A stretch of DNA of 64,000 nucleotides from contig NSJX01000030.1 in assembly GCA_002286715.1 (NCBI GenBank), positions 247,034 to 311,033 on the forward strand. Direction: 5' to 3'. Positions 48,087-58,656 of this stretch are shown here, piece after piece. The notes under the pieces were generated by a model, which did no database searches, was not told where the DNA came from, and saw only the letters and a list, made by a program, of their open reading frames with translations. The DNA comes from Dentipellis sp. KUC8613. Lineage: Eukaryota; Basidiomycota; Agaricomycetes; Russulales; Hericiaceae. The position numbers were made by a program, and so were the translations under genes. Each line of letters begins with the position of its first letter. Position 1 is the first letter of the stretch.

Positions 48087-51000
48087 TTAGGCTTGATTCA
48101 GTGAGGGGTCCTGCATCAGCTGCCGGGGAAGACCCACTCCAGAATCTTCCGAAGGAGCTGGAGATGCGAGCAGTTTATTGGAGGTGGTGGTCGCGCGTGC
48201 TGCGCTTGTTTGGGATGTGTTTCGTAGACGCTTGTTGCCAGGGACAGGCGTAGCGGTGGAGCGGGTGCTTGTATCCCATGCGGGTCTCGTCACCGTTACC
48301 TTCACAGAATGACCCTCGTCCGAATGCGGCGTCCGGCGGCTCGTCGGTGTCGCCTGTGTACGGCGACTCGCAGGACGGGCGCCATGGGCGGATTCGGCAG
48401 ATACAAGCCGAGTGCCAAACTTGGCGTTCGCAGACGACTCACGAGAGTAGCCCGTTGGCATGACTGGGCCGGCTCGTCGAGGGCCGTTCGATCCGGCGAT
48501 TTGCCGCGGCTTTACGAGGGGCTTTTGGAGCGTCACCTTGTCGGCGCCCCAGTAGGAGAAACTCATCTTGCTCTTGCGATCCGAGTCGTCGGAGTCTGCA
48601 CCACCGTCCTCGTCGTCATCAGGCATGGGAACAATCCTGGGTTGCACGGTCGAGTGGATCTGCGCCCGTGACTTGACAACGCTAGACACGAAGTCAGCGC
48701 CCATTTAAAGTGCAGCAGTGTGTCCACCTACTCTTCCATTGACACGACGCCTTCCCGCGGTCGAGCAACGTTATTGATGGTCCAGGTCTCAATCTGGTAA
48801 ATCGTATTTAGAGGACGAATTCGCGAACATCAAAGAATCGCTTACCTTGATGAACTTGTACAAGTTTCGAGGCTTTGCATGGGAGTTACGACGACCAGTC
48901 GTCGCGTACTTGGACTTGCCTTGCAATTCAGGCAACGAATTCGCTCGCGAATTCGTCCCACTAGCGCTGCCTAGCGGTAGCGAAGTAGTGCCTGTCCGTT
49001 GGCACCTCAGAACGACGTCACTGAAAATGACCAGCCATAAATCCTTCTTGCTACCCATGCCGCTTCCAGGCTGAAGGACGTCGCTCAAGCGCTTCAAGGA
49101 CGTCTTGCCCTTCACCGCCTTCCCACTACCGCTCTGCGGTGGGGGTGACGACTTCGCCGCTTCGCTGGCCTCCCTGGGGCTGAAAATGCGCTCCTCTAGG
49201 AGGACACGAGACGGCTTTGGCGCAGCCAGTTGTCGCACCTTGTCCAAACCATCAATCCTAGCAAGGACATCGCGCGTCTTATCGCGCTCCTCCTTCTGGA
49301 TCTTCTCGTCTTCGATGCTGCGGACGATATTTTCCACTTCGGCGACCATCTGCAGGGTGCTCTCATACTCGAAAGTAGAGGGATCGGTGTGAAAAAGAAG
49401 GTTTTGGAAGAGCAATGGGTATTTGAGGAGTCGTTGGAAGGGCTTGGAGAGTGAGATTGCAAGGCCAGTCTCGCCCTTTTCCATGGAATCGTTCTCAAGC
49501 CGCTGCAAGAAGTTGCAAACTTTGAGCCATTCGTCGGCGTCTTGCTTCTTTGGTCGCTTTGCTGCGCTTGCCGTAGACAGGACGTCTTCGACTTGTTCCA
49601 ACGCACGCTCCAAATGAAGCACGTAATCCGCATAGCCTCGCAGTATGTGTGACTATGAATAGAAGTCCTCAACACGGGAGGAGCAAGTAAAGCAGTGTAG
49701 ATACGACTTACGTTCGCGACGAAAACATCGGCCAGGGAGCGGACAAGAGGATACTGTTCGTCATACCTCTTCCGGAGACCGTCGCTCAGCTTGAGATGAC
49801 CCTCAAGGATACTGTTCTCGATAGTCTCTAAGCACATGCGAAGGTCTTCCGGTAACTGATGGGGTGCAACACCACCATTGACGGTATAGTCTGCGCTGGT
49901 CTGGCTCTTCTTTGTCCTCCTGAGGACACGGTTTCCAGACGCAGAGCCAGATTTGCGCTCACGATCCCGGTCTGAGGAAGAAAGGCCAATGAATGATTGA
50001 CGGCCTAAAGAGTGTGTTGACGATGCATTAGGGTTGGGACGTGGGGGTGGAGGAAGTGATTGGTGTGAACGTGAAGGAAAGGGAACGGAGGTACCCCGAC
50101 CGAGGGTGCGTGAAAAAGTCGCGCTATACGGCGAACGAGGGTGATTATGTTTTGATACCATGTTGGAGCCTCCAGGAGGTCGCTGACGGGACGCAGAGTA
50201 TCCTCTGCCCATTTGGTCATTCTCTTCATCGTCTGAGTTATCAGAATCGCCATCCATATTGGGTGTATCCTTGTCATCTTTCCGAGAAGCTGAGTCGATC
50301 GCAGCGGGGGTATCTGACCGGAGACCAGTCGGAGACAGGAAGCGAGAAGCAATAGGAAGATGCTCTAAGGACTCTAAAGGCGTGTCGATGCGGGGATAGT
50401 CATCGTAGTCCATCAAGACAGGCGAAGATATTGGAGATGTTGAGTACGGGTGAAGCAAAGGTACAAGAAAAGTGTCCTTCATTTTAAGTAGCTCGGCAAC
50501 ATATCTACGGATAAGAGGCGTCAATGACACAGGTCCGCGAGTCTGGAGGTGTACAACTTACCGTTCCTCGCTAGCCACGATCTCCCACAACACTTCTTGT
50601 CGCGTGCGCTCTCGTGGACCCAGGTTGACGACGAGATCTTCTTCGGCGCCTTCGCTCCACGAGGCGGGCGGCATGACACTGTTTGCTGCAGATCGCTGCG
50701 AGAACGGCGTGCCAGAACGCAGAGACTGGTGTATGGAAGCGCCATCGCCGTAGCCTTTGGAGGGGTACGGAGATGACTGTCCGCGAGTGGAAGTTGCCTT
50801 GACAGTACTGGAAGTACTCCTTGTCGTAGAACCGACATCGGTGCGCGAGCCGGAGGCAGCAGTGGAGGTGGAGCCGCGGGGATCTTTTCCGTGGGTTCCT
50901 TGAAAGCGAGAGACAGTGGTTTTTGCGGGGGCAGTGGCGTCAGAAGGGAGAGGGCGATCGGAACTAGGGCCTGAGGGCGTCGGGGGTGGAGAAATGAATG

Positions 51001-51421
51001 CGACTTTCTTGTGTATGTCGTTGGCAGCATTGGCGGTGGAGATGCTCCCGTTTGGTGTCTTTCGAGAGCTGCGGCCAGACGAGTCGTGGTCGGGCCTGGA
51101 GGAGGAGGTGCGGGTTACGACATTTGCATCCGGCGAGTCCTCCTCAGCGACGTCGGACAACGGGCCACGCAAAGGATGGCTAGCGACAGAGGCATAATCA
51201 TGGAGCTGCTGGGCATCATCAACAGGAGGAAGAGGGCGGGGAGAGAGGTCGGGGAGGGGCTTGTCGGATGCGAAGGAGGTGGGAGTGCCGGCTTGGCGCG
51301 GAGGCCATTCTGGAAGCGGGGGAAGTTGGGGGACCTTTTCACGGTGTGGAACAGGGTCGACAAGAGACTCTTTGGGATCGCGAGCCTTTGTTCTGTTGAA
51401 CCGATGGAGGAAGGCCTTCAT
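48087..51421 (-). CDS. DH-PH Rho guanine-nucleotide exchange factor
   Basis: Activates a Rho-type GTPase, probably in polarity or cytokinesis. The first 260 residues (from MKAFLHRFNRTKARDPKESL) are Ser/Pro/Thr-rich. The DH domain begins LGPRERTRQEVLWEIVASEE, then across an intron RYVAELLKMKDTFLVPLL. About 200 disordered residues (Ser/Asp/Arg-rich) interrupt it. It resumes with LPEDLRMCLETIENSILEGH, YPLVRSLADVFVANSHILRG, YADYVLHLERALEQVEDVLS and SLSKPFQRLLKYPLLFQNLL, the conserved helix 8 region. The PH domain follows (RIFSPREAS, DLWLVIFSDVVLRCQRTG, RNLYKFIKIETWTINNVARP). The C-terminal 200 residues are low complexity. About 1,030 residues. The subgroup cannot be set by eye. Confidence 0.83.
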
Positions 51422-51491
51422 GGCGGGGACGGAGAGCGAAAACGTGGCCCGAGTGCGCTCTCAGCTTTCCGCCACAACACCAATCAACACC

Positions 51492-52306
51492 ATGCCCGCG
51501 CCTGCTCACCGCACAAAACATCTCCCTCTGATCTCACATCCCCCCTTCCTCCTCACCCAGCATGACGACCATCTCGACACTGGCACCACTCTCTGGCTCG
51601 GCGCACAGTGCCTTGCCTCTTATCTTCCCACTCTCAGCCGGCCCGCCACTCGCCCCACCGCCCTTGAGCTCGGCAGCGGTATCGGACTCACCGCGTCTGT
51701 CTCTCTCCTCTAGTCCATCTCGTCGCGTCTCATTCCTGCCGCAGTCTTATTCTCGCGTCTCTTGGCTGGCACGTCCTTGCTACCGACACTCGGCACGTCA
51801 TCACGACCGTGTTAGGACCTAATGTCTCCCGCAATGCCTCTCAGCTACCTCCCGCGTCTGGCGAAATTCACGTGCGCGAGCTTGACTGGTCTGTCCTTCC
51901 CGAGCACTGGGACTGGACTAGCCCTACCGCTATTGCCTGCTCCGACAGGCCACCCTCCGAGACCCCAGCAGATGGGCTGAGCCCCCCATTCGACCTCATC
52001 GTCTCCTCAGATACCCTCTATCATCCAGAGCTCATAACGCCACTCCTGCGTACAATGCACGCCGTATGCACACAATCTTTGGCTCACGGTTCACGACCAC
52101 CACCCGTATATCTTTGCATTGAGCGTCGTGACCCCGCTCTTATCGATCAGGCTCTCCTCGAGGCCAAGACGCGATGGAATTTCCGAACAGAGCGCGTACC
52201 TCAGCGTAAACTTTCGAAGGCGATGGAGAAAGGCGGGCTCAGGTGGGCCAAGGAAGATTGGGAAGGAGTCGAACTGTGGAAGTTAACTCTCAGACGCGAG
52301 ACCTAG
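51492..52306 (+). CDS. Methyltransferase family 16 (METTL21-type lysine methyltransferase)
   Basis: A seven-beta-strand SAM-dependent enzyme of the group that methylates lysines of translation factors and chaperones; the target is unknown. The start MPAPAHRTKHLPLISH is followed by DTGTTLWLGAQCLASYLP and the SAM motif TALELGSGIGLT. An intron (about 51687-51744, donor GTCTGT) joins to ALILASLGWHVLATDTRHVI. The motif FDLIVSSDTLYHPELITPLL is the family's substrate-side loop, and ERRDPALIDQALLEA follows. The C-terminus ends WEGVELWKLTLRRET. The start is only 70 bp from the divergent RhoGEF start, so the two share a compact promoter. Confidence 0.8.
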
Positions 52307-52451
52307 TAATTTCTGTATGGAGTATTGTATCAATTTAATGGCGTGTACGAGGTCGTCAAACGGTCAGCAAGTAGTACAGGACAGCAGTAGTATGTACGCA
52401 GAGCAATTGGGTATCGGGCATACGGCCAGGAGGATTCTTCTTTTTGTCTTT

Positions 52452-53226
52452 CTATGAACTCGTTTGCTTTCCATTCGTCTTCTCGGAGCTGCATACAGGA
52501 TAAGCAGCGGGACGCGATGCATGCGCCATCAACTCACGATGCAGCCGTCTCTTCGTCCAAATCCTCTCGTCTTGTCGCTACTAGTCGCAATTTGCGATCG
52601 AAGCCATGGCTCGACTAGTAAAAGCGGTAAATCACTAACGCATTTGACCAGTATCGCGGTGTGCTTACCAGATCTCTCCATGTCTCCTCTTCATCATTCT
52701 CGGTTTGCAGCTGATATATTTGCATAAAGCCCTTGAATCTGAGGACGCAAGGTGAGCATGATAACACCGTTGAATGTTGCAAGACAAATACTCACGTCAA
52801 CCCGCCATCGTCTGTCACGTCCAAAAATTCCTGCAGCTCTTCTTTCGTCTCTTCACTGAACGGCGCGCCGTTCGTATCGCGTGCCCATGAATCCAATCCC
52901 GCCTGATCCAGGTATGCACCTGCTGGCGGGTAAAGCAGCGCCAGATGCTTCTCGCCGGCGTTGCTCGACGATGGTTTCGGAGTGCAATATTTCGCAAATA
53001 TATGTTTTAAACATGTCTCGAGCTACCAAGCACGTATGGAGTCCTGTCGGTATGCAGTCGTTCAGAGATGAGGATCCCAATCACGCACCTGCCTGGAGAT
53101 CGCGCCGTCGACGTCAAGCAGCTGCACATCCGGCTCGGTATTTCTTCTACCTTGCCGTGAGCCTGGCTCGGGGGTTTCTGGTCGCGGAGACTGCACACGC
53201 GATTCGAGATCTTGGGCCGCAGGCAT
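52452..53226 (-). CDS. EF-hand/ELM-like small protein
   Basis: Not given by long open frames; built from splice sites. It starts MPAAQDLESRVQSPRPETPE, continues DVQLLDVDGAISRQ, then after an intron (donor GTGCGT) LETCLKHIFAKYCTPKPSSS, PPAGAYLDQAGLDSWARDTN, SEETKEELQEFLDVTDDGGL and TFKGFMQIYQLQTENDEEET. A further intron leads to SSHGFDRKLRLVATRREDLD. The layout resembles the degenerate EF-hand plus ELM helices of Miro GTPases (the G-L-T-x-x-G-F and E-T-W signature), but without a GTPase domain. The last exon is uncertain: reading through gives a stop at 52534, while the GTGAGT donor there predicts one more intron and a stop at 52452. Function unknown. Confidence 0.72.
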
Positions 53227-53447
53227 TCGAGATACAGGAGCTTATGACAGACGGTGGCGGTGGTTGAAGCAACGATAGAGACAACGATGCAGGCGCGTCC
53301 TGGCGCCTCAACACGACCTCTTGAACTGTGAGTGGCCGCAGAAAGAATCGGACTTCCGGCGCCACGGACGTGTTTCCACGTGGATCCCACGTGATGGGCA
53401 GTCATGGTCACTGCGGCACCGACGAGGTGCAGTTGCTCAGAACCATC

Positions 53448-56301
53448 ATGTCTAAGGCAGAACCTCTGTCCATTGAGAGCCTGCTGCAGAAGCAGAAGGC
53501 GGAGAAGGAGGCCGCGGCGAAGGTCAGTTTGCTTCGCGTTAATTCCGACGACATTGCTGACCCAAACACTTCCTCACAGCCCAAATTCCTTTCCAAAGAG
53601 GAGCGCGCAAAGATTGCAATTGCTAAGCGTGCCCAAGAAATCAGAGAGCAGAAAGAAAGGGATGAGAATGCTCGAAAAGACCGGGAGATGCTGGAGAAGG
53701 AAGCAGAGCAGCTGCGCCAGCCGGATCGTGGAGGCAACAGGTACGGAGGCGGTGGTACTCGATGTCAGTCGTTGAATCTCATCTTTTCAGTCCTCGCCTC
53801 TTAACCTGGTGCGTTTGCTAGATGACGATCGTCAAGACCGGGAACGGGATAGACATCATGGGCGCCGCGACAATCGCGACAGGCGCGACGACAGACGCTA
53901 CCCCACCGACACGCGCATCCCGACTGGACCACGCGCCGACCGTGGCAGGGCACCCCCGTCTGGGCCTGCATCGTCTACGTCCTCCCCCGCAGCTCCTTCC
54001 ACTCCATCATCTATGGGTCCGCCTCCCATCCCAACCGGACCCAGGTCCAACGGCTCCACGCCCGGGCCCGACTCTTCGACATATACGCCTCCTATGACCC
54101 AAAACGAAATGTCCGCGATTCGCTCGCGCTACCTCGGCGTCGACAAAGCTAAGCGCAAGATCCGCAAAATGAACGATCGAAAGTTCGTGTTTGACTGGGA
54201 CGAGCAGGAAGACACATTCGCGGCGGACGCGCCATCTGCGGTTGGTAGCAATCGGCAGGGTGCGCAGGTTATGTTTGGTCGAGGCCACATTGCGGGCATG
54301 GACGATGGCGGAGGGAGTGGTGTGCGCAAAGTAGGGGTGGATCCGAACTTGGCGGATCCCATGGAGAGGAGAAAGGCGTCCAAGGCTGGCTACGATGACC
54401 GCCATTGGACAGAAAAGCCTCTTGAGGAGATGAAGGAGCGCGATTGGCGTATCTTCCGCGAGGACTTCAATATCGCAGCTCGAGGTTCGTTCTTAGTCTC
54501 TTTCTCAGACAATCCTTTGTTGACCTGTTCCCGCAGGTGGTAACATCCCTCATCCTCTTCGGTCATGGGAGGAATCCACGATTCCAAAGGAGCTTCTCGA
54601 AGTCATAGAGAAAATTGGGTACAAAGAACCCTCCCCCATTCAGCGACAAGCCATACCCATTGGGTTGCAAAACCGCGATATCATTGGTATTGCTGAGACT
54701 GGTACGCATCGCAGTATTCGCCGCAAGGATCCCCATTAACACCTTTTCCTAGGTTCCGGTAAAACGGCAGCTTTCGTTATCCCGATGTTGAGCTTCATCT
54801 CAAAGCTTCCACCATTCACGGACGATAATCGGCATTTGGGTCCTTATTCGTTGATCCTGGCGCCGACACGTGAGTTGGCTCAACAAATTGAGTCTGAGGC
54901 ACGAAAATTTGCCTCCCCTCTTGGTTTCCGTTGTGTTTCAATTGTTGGAGGAGTACGTCTACCTTTGACTTATTATTTTTATCGTGATTTCTTGTACTGA
55001 CAATTTCAATAGAGAGCAGTAGAGGAGCAACAATTCAATCTGCGAGAAGGTGCCGAAATCATCATCGCAACGCCAGGTCGTCTCAAGGATGTCCTCGAGA
55101 GACACGTCCTTGTTCTGTCGCAGTGCCGTTACGTCGTCATGGACGAAGCTGACCGGATGGTCAACCTTGGTTTCGAAGTAGATCTCACCTTCATCTTGGA
55201 CAAGTTACCTTCAGAGACAATGCAGGGCGAGGACCAAAGCGAGGCAATGGATGTTGATGGCGAAACCATGGTCAAGAGGGGCCGCACGCGTGTTACGACG
55301 CTCTTTTCTGCCACCATGCCTCCGCCTGTGGAGAGGTTGGCAAGAAAATATCTGAAGCGTCCGGCTATCATCACCATCGGTGAGGCGGGTAGAGCTGTCG
55401 ATACTGTCGAGCAACGCGTCGAATTCGTCAACGGAGAGGAAAAGAAGAAGTTCGTGACCTTGGGCTTCTCGGCTCGCGCGATGCTAATAAATGATCTTTC
55501 ACAGACAACGCTTACTTGAGGTCCTCAATACCGGCGGTTTCCAGTCACCCATCATCGTGTTCGTCAACCAAAAGAAAACGGCGGATATGGTGGCAAAAGA
55601 CTTGTCGCGGGCTGGTGTATGTTTTTCACTTGCTTAAATTCAGGCTCGGCATTTACTAAAGATTATCACTTGTAGTGGAGTGCTGCGACTTTGCATTCAG
55701 GCAAGACCCAGGAGCAGCGAGAAGCATCGCTCAAGGCCCTGCGCGACGGAGAGGCGGATGTCCTTGTCGCCACCGACCTTGCTGGGCGTGGTATTGATGT
55801 ACAGGACGTTTCACTTGTCATTAACTTCCAGATGGCGAACACCATCGAAGCATACGTCCACCGTATCGGTAAGCCTCCATGCACATGGTTTTCTCATGGA
55901 CCTGCAACATACTTACACGTTGTGATGCAGGTCGTACCGGGCGTGCTGGCAAGCAAGGCACTGCAATCACCTTCCTGACGAACGACGACGATGAAGTCAT
56001 GTGCGTACTTCTTCATTTCTTCCCACTCACCCTCTACCCTGCCTTCGTATCACTCGTTATCGCGGCCGGCTTACTGACGCATGTCTCCTCCCCTTCTTGG
56101 CCATAGGTACGATTTGAAGCAAGGTACGACTCTCCATGCTGCCCCTGATGATGACGTCTGCTTACTTTGGATTGGCCCTTGGCAGAAATATCGAAGAGCC
56201 CGGTGTCGAAGGTGCCCCCCGAGCTCGCGCGGCACGAGTCGGCGCAGCACAAGGTGTCGAGGGAGATGAAGCGGAAGAGGGACGCCGACGACCTTGGCTG
56301 A
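53448..56301 (+). CDS. PRP28: Pre-mRNA-splicing DEAD-box helicase PRP28
   Basis: Displaces U1 from the 5' splice site during spliceosome activation. The start [20 protein letters not shown] is the family's N-terminus. A charged RS/RD-rich region follows ([20 protein letters not shown]). Then come [20 protein letters not shown] and [20 protein letters not shown] (the U1-facing anchor). The helicase core has [36 protein letters not shown] (motif I), [22 protein letters not shown] (motif II DEAD), LFSATMPP (motif III SAT), [14 protein letters not shown] and the segment [13 protein letters not shown] (motif VI). It ends [10 protein letters not shown]. Introns of 50-110 nt restore the frame, including late ones at about 56000-56105 and 56124-56185. 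Shares a 221-bp divergent promoter with the EF-hand/ELM-like gene. Confidence 0.95.
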
Positions 56302-57898
56302 GCATCGGCAACGCCGCGGACGCGCGCTGTGGGTCGCGTACGGTGTGTTGGCTCGATCGCTTCCCGTTAGCCTGCGCTGAGTTGCTTTCGGCTTTTCTAG
56401 AGGTCATGTGTGGCCAAGCTGCTTCGCTGTGTAATCTGTATTCGTAGAAGGACGATAGCATCGTTTTCTTTTCTGGAACGCGTACGTATCCAAGTGTTGC
56501 GCACGAGCCTGATACCAGCGGCGTTTCCTGCTTGGATTTCTGTGATGCACCGTGTCCTTGCTTCCTGAGAGGTGTGGGCTTCCATATTCGAACATGCTTA
56601 TCGTCAACTGCCCAGTAACATGCAGCCCCTCGATGACGCCCACTTCATTCCGCGGTGGCTTTTCCCCACCCCGCCTCGGCGAAATGGCGCTCAGCATCCG
56701 CTCGATCCAGCAAATCAATGTCAACGCTTACACCCGCATTGCGGGGTCAGCAGCCAGAGCGCGGGGCCCGGTGAATTACCGTGCCAGGCGATGGCCCAAT
56801 CGTGGTCTCGGACTGGTCCTGAGTCATCCGCTGTAGATGGCTTAGGAGGCAGAGTCTGTGCATCGGGACGTTGGGGTGTCGACTCTGGTGTACCTTACCG
56901 ACGGCGGGAACGATGTCATTTCCCCCCGCATTTGAGGACTGTGCGGGGATCTAATTGGGTAAGAATCAAGGGACGGGCGAGGCATGTGGCATACATACTA
57001 GTACTACAAGACAGTGAGTACTCGATATATCCTGTCCTAGCTGTCCTGACACCCACAGTCGTCCGGCGCAGCACGCAGGGCCGAGCTCACAAACACCAGC
57101 AGGGCGTACGGCTGTCATAAAACATGACAGTCCGACAGTCCTGGTGACAGTGAACTGTGAAAACGCCTCCTAATCCGTTTCCTTGCGTTGATCGGTCCCG
57201 GAAGTATCGAGCGTCTGGTTTCGGGCATTCTCGATATTTATACCTCCTTTCGGTCCCGCGCACATCCCAGCGCTCGCTGTACGCCGTGGCCGCAAGGAAC
57301 GTGTACGACCTAAGTATAGAGCAGTGATTGGAAGCTGCTTCCTTCCCGAGCAGTGGAGGGGATGTGAGGAAGGTCCGTACCATGTTCAACAACCTGGTGT
57401 GATGCCATTGCTGAGGCAACAAAGCTGGAACAGGACGACCAGCGTCGTTGTATATATCACGTCGGGGCTGCTTTCTCGCCCGCTTCGAGATAAGCCTCGT
57501 CCACCGAGATGCCGCAGTCATGGTCCGAGACTGTTGCACCGGCATCATAGCCATTTGGTGGAAAGATGAGTAACTCTCATCGGCGGCTGGTCAATGTGCC
57601 GCAATGTTTGTCAACACGAACGCTCTGCATATGCAGACATGTGCGACTTATCTCCTCGAAGCTTGTCCTGCATGCGTGCTGCGGTTTAACGTATGTGCAC
57701 CATACCCCTTGGGCGTTTTTGATGTTGACCCAATGTATTAGGGTAAGTACCGGTGTATCCTCGCCTGGCACCGCCGCTAACCACACCGCGACACTGGAGT
57801 CACCTGTAACAAGCATGTTTTGCCCGGCGTAACGCGTAACCACAGCCACTTCTGAATCATCGTGAGTCGTGACTGCGGCCTCTAGATCTAACACCTAT
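56302..57898. other. Gene-poor region after PRP28
   Basis: About 1.6 kb. Frames on both strands (for example 56404-56724 -, 56572-57120 +, 57577-57894 -) lack motifs and have low-information composition. Repeated GACAGT units occur at about 57125-57156. No gene is called. Confidence 0.45.
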
Positions 57899-58177
57899 TA
57901 GTCCTCCTCAATTATAACTTATTCCTCTCAACTTATTTCTGTGGCAAGGCAACGGGCGATCGAAAGCTGTGCTTTCCTGACGGCATTTGATGGCGCGAAT
58001 ACTGAAATGTGTGCGACGACGACTGCTGCTTTAGTTCTGAGTTTGAAATAAACGGAGGGTGGCGAAGCCAAGGGGCGAAAAAAAGGAAGCAGTGGGCGAG
58101 AGTCGAACCCGAAGCTTCAAAAAGTGAACAAGCCACGCTAACCGCTAGGGCAGGGTCGCTACACTAATGTCAACTAC
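57899..58177 (-). repeat. tRNA-like (SINE-like) repeat, left copy of head-to-head pair
   Basis: 279 nt, reverse-complementary to 58378-58656 with five differences (98% identity). Reading the minus strand, a tRNA-like head contains an A-box-like TAGCGGTTAGCGTGG and a B-box GGTTCGACTC. A run of seven T and then about 180 nt of unrelated sequence follow, ending TTGAGGAGGACTA. The A and B boxes suggest derivation from a tRNA. The head is not a functional tRNA, since its acceptor halves do not pair. No target-site duplication is visible. Confidence 0.75.
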
Positions 58178-58377
58178 ATACAAACTATAGCCCGTAAGCT
58201 GTGTCTTTCGCGAAAGAAAACCATCCGATGACCTGCAATCATTAGTAGAGCTAATCGAAGGGCTTACCAGAATTCCTACAAACATATTCAGTGGAAAAAA
58301 CAAGACATATATAGTGCAGGTTACGGAGGGATACTAATCGCATTGCTAAGGAGGGACTTGCTTGTTATGATTTTTGC
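58178..58377. other. 200-bp spacer between inverted tRNA-like repeats
   Basis: AT-rich unique sequence between the two repeat heads. No open frame longer than chance is seen. If transcribed with both arms, it would be the loop of a 279-bp hairpin. Confidence 0.6.
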
Positions 58378-58656
58378 GTAGTTGCAATTAGTGTAGCCAC
58401 TCTGCCCTAGCGGTTAGCGTGGCTTGTTCGCTTTTTGAAGCTTCGGGTTCGACTCTCGCCCACTGCTTCCTTTTTTTCGCCCCTTGGCTTCGCCACCCTC
58501 CGTTTATTTCAAACTCAGAACTAAAGCAGCAGTCGTCGTCGCACACATTTCAGTATTCGCGCCATCAAATGCCGTCAGGAAAGCACAGCTTTCGATCGCC
58601 CGTTGCCTTGCCACAGAAATAAGTTGAGAGGAATAAGTTATAATTGAGGAGGACTA
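58378..58656 (+). repeat. tRNA-like (SINE-like) repeat, right copy of head-to-head pair
   Basis: The plus-strand copy of the 279-nt repeat. A-box-like TAGCGGTTAGCGTGG is at 58408-58422, B-box GGTTCGACTC at 58446-58455, and the seven-T run at 58471-58477. Differences from the left copy are all in the head and its upstream flank (five positions), while the 3' two thirds are identical. Heads of both copies face each other across the 200-bp spacer. A T run inside the element would stop Pol III early, which is odd for a SINE. Confidence 0.75.

Noticed and set aside
57577..57894. 105-residue minus-strand frame next to the repeat
   Set aside because: No family pattern, no flanking splice sites that extend it, and it ends at the repeat border.
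58401..58466. A functional tRNA gene in the repeat
   Set aside because: A- and B-boxes are present, but the sequences where acceptor halves should be do not pair and the anticodon arm is not formed, so it is tRNA-derived at most.
57933..58622. Two identical 67-residue open frames on opposite strands (57933-58136 and 58419-58622)
   Set aside because: They are copies of the same non-coding inverted repeat and run through the tRNA-like head. Nothing supports translation.
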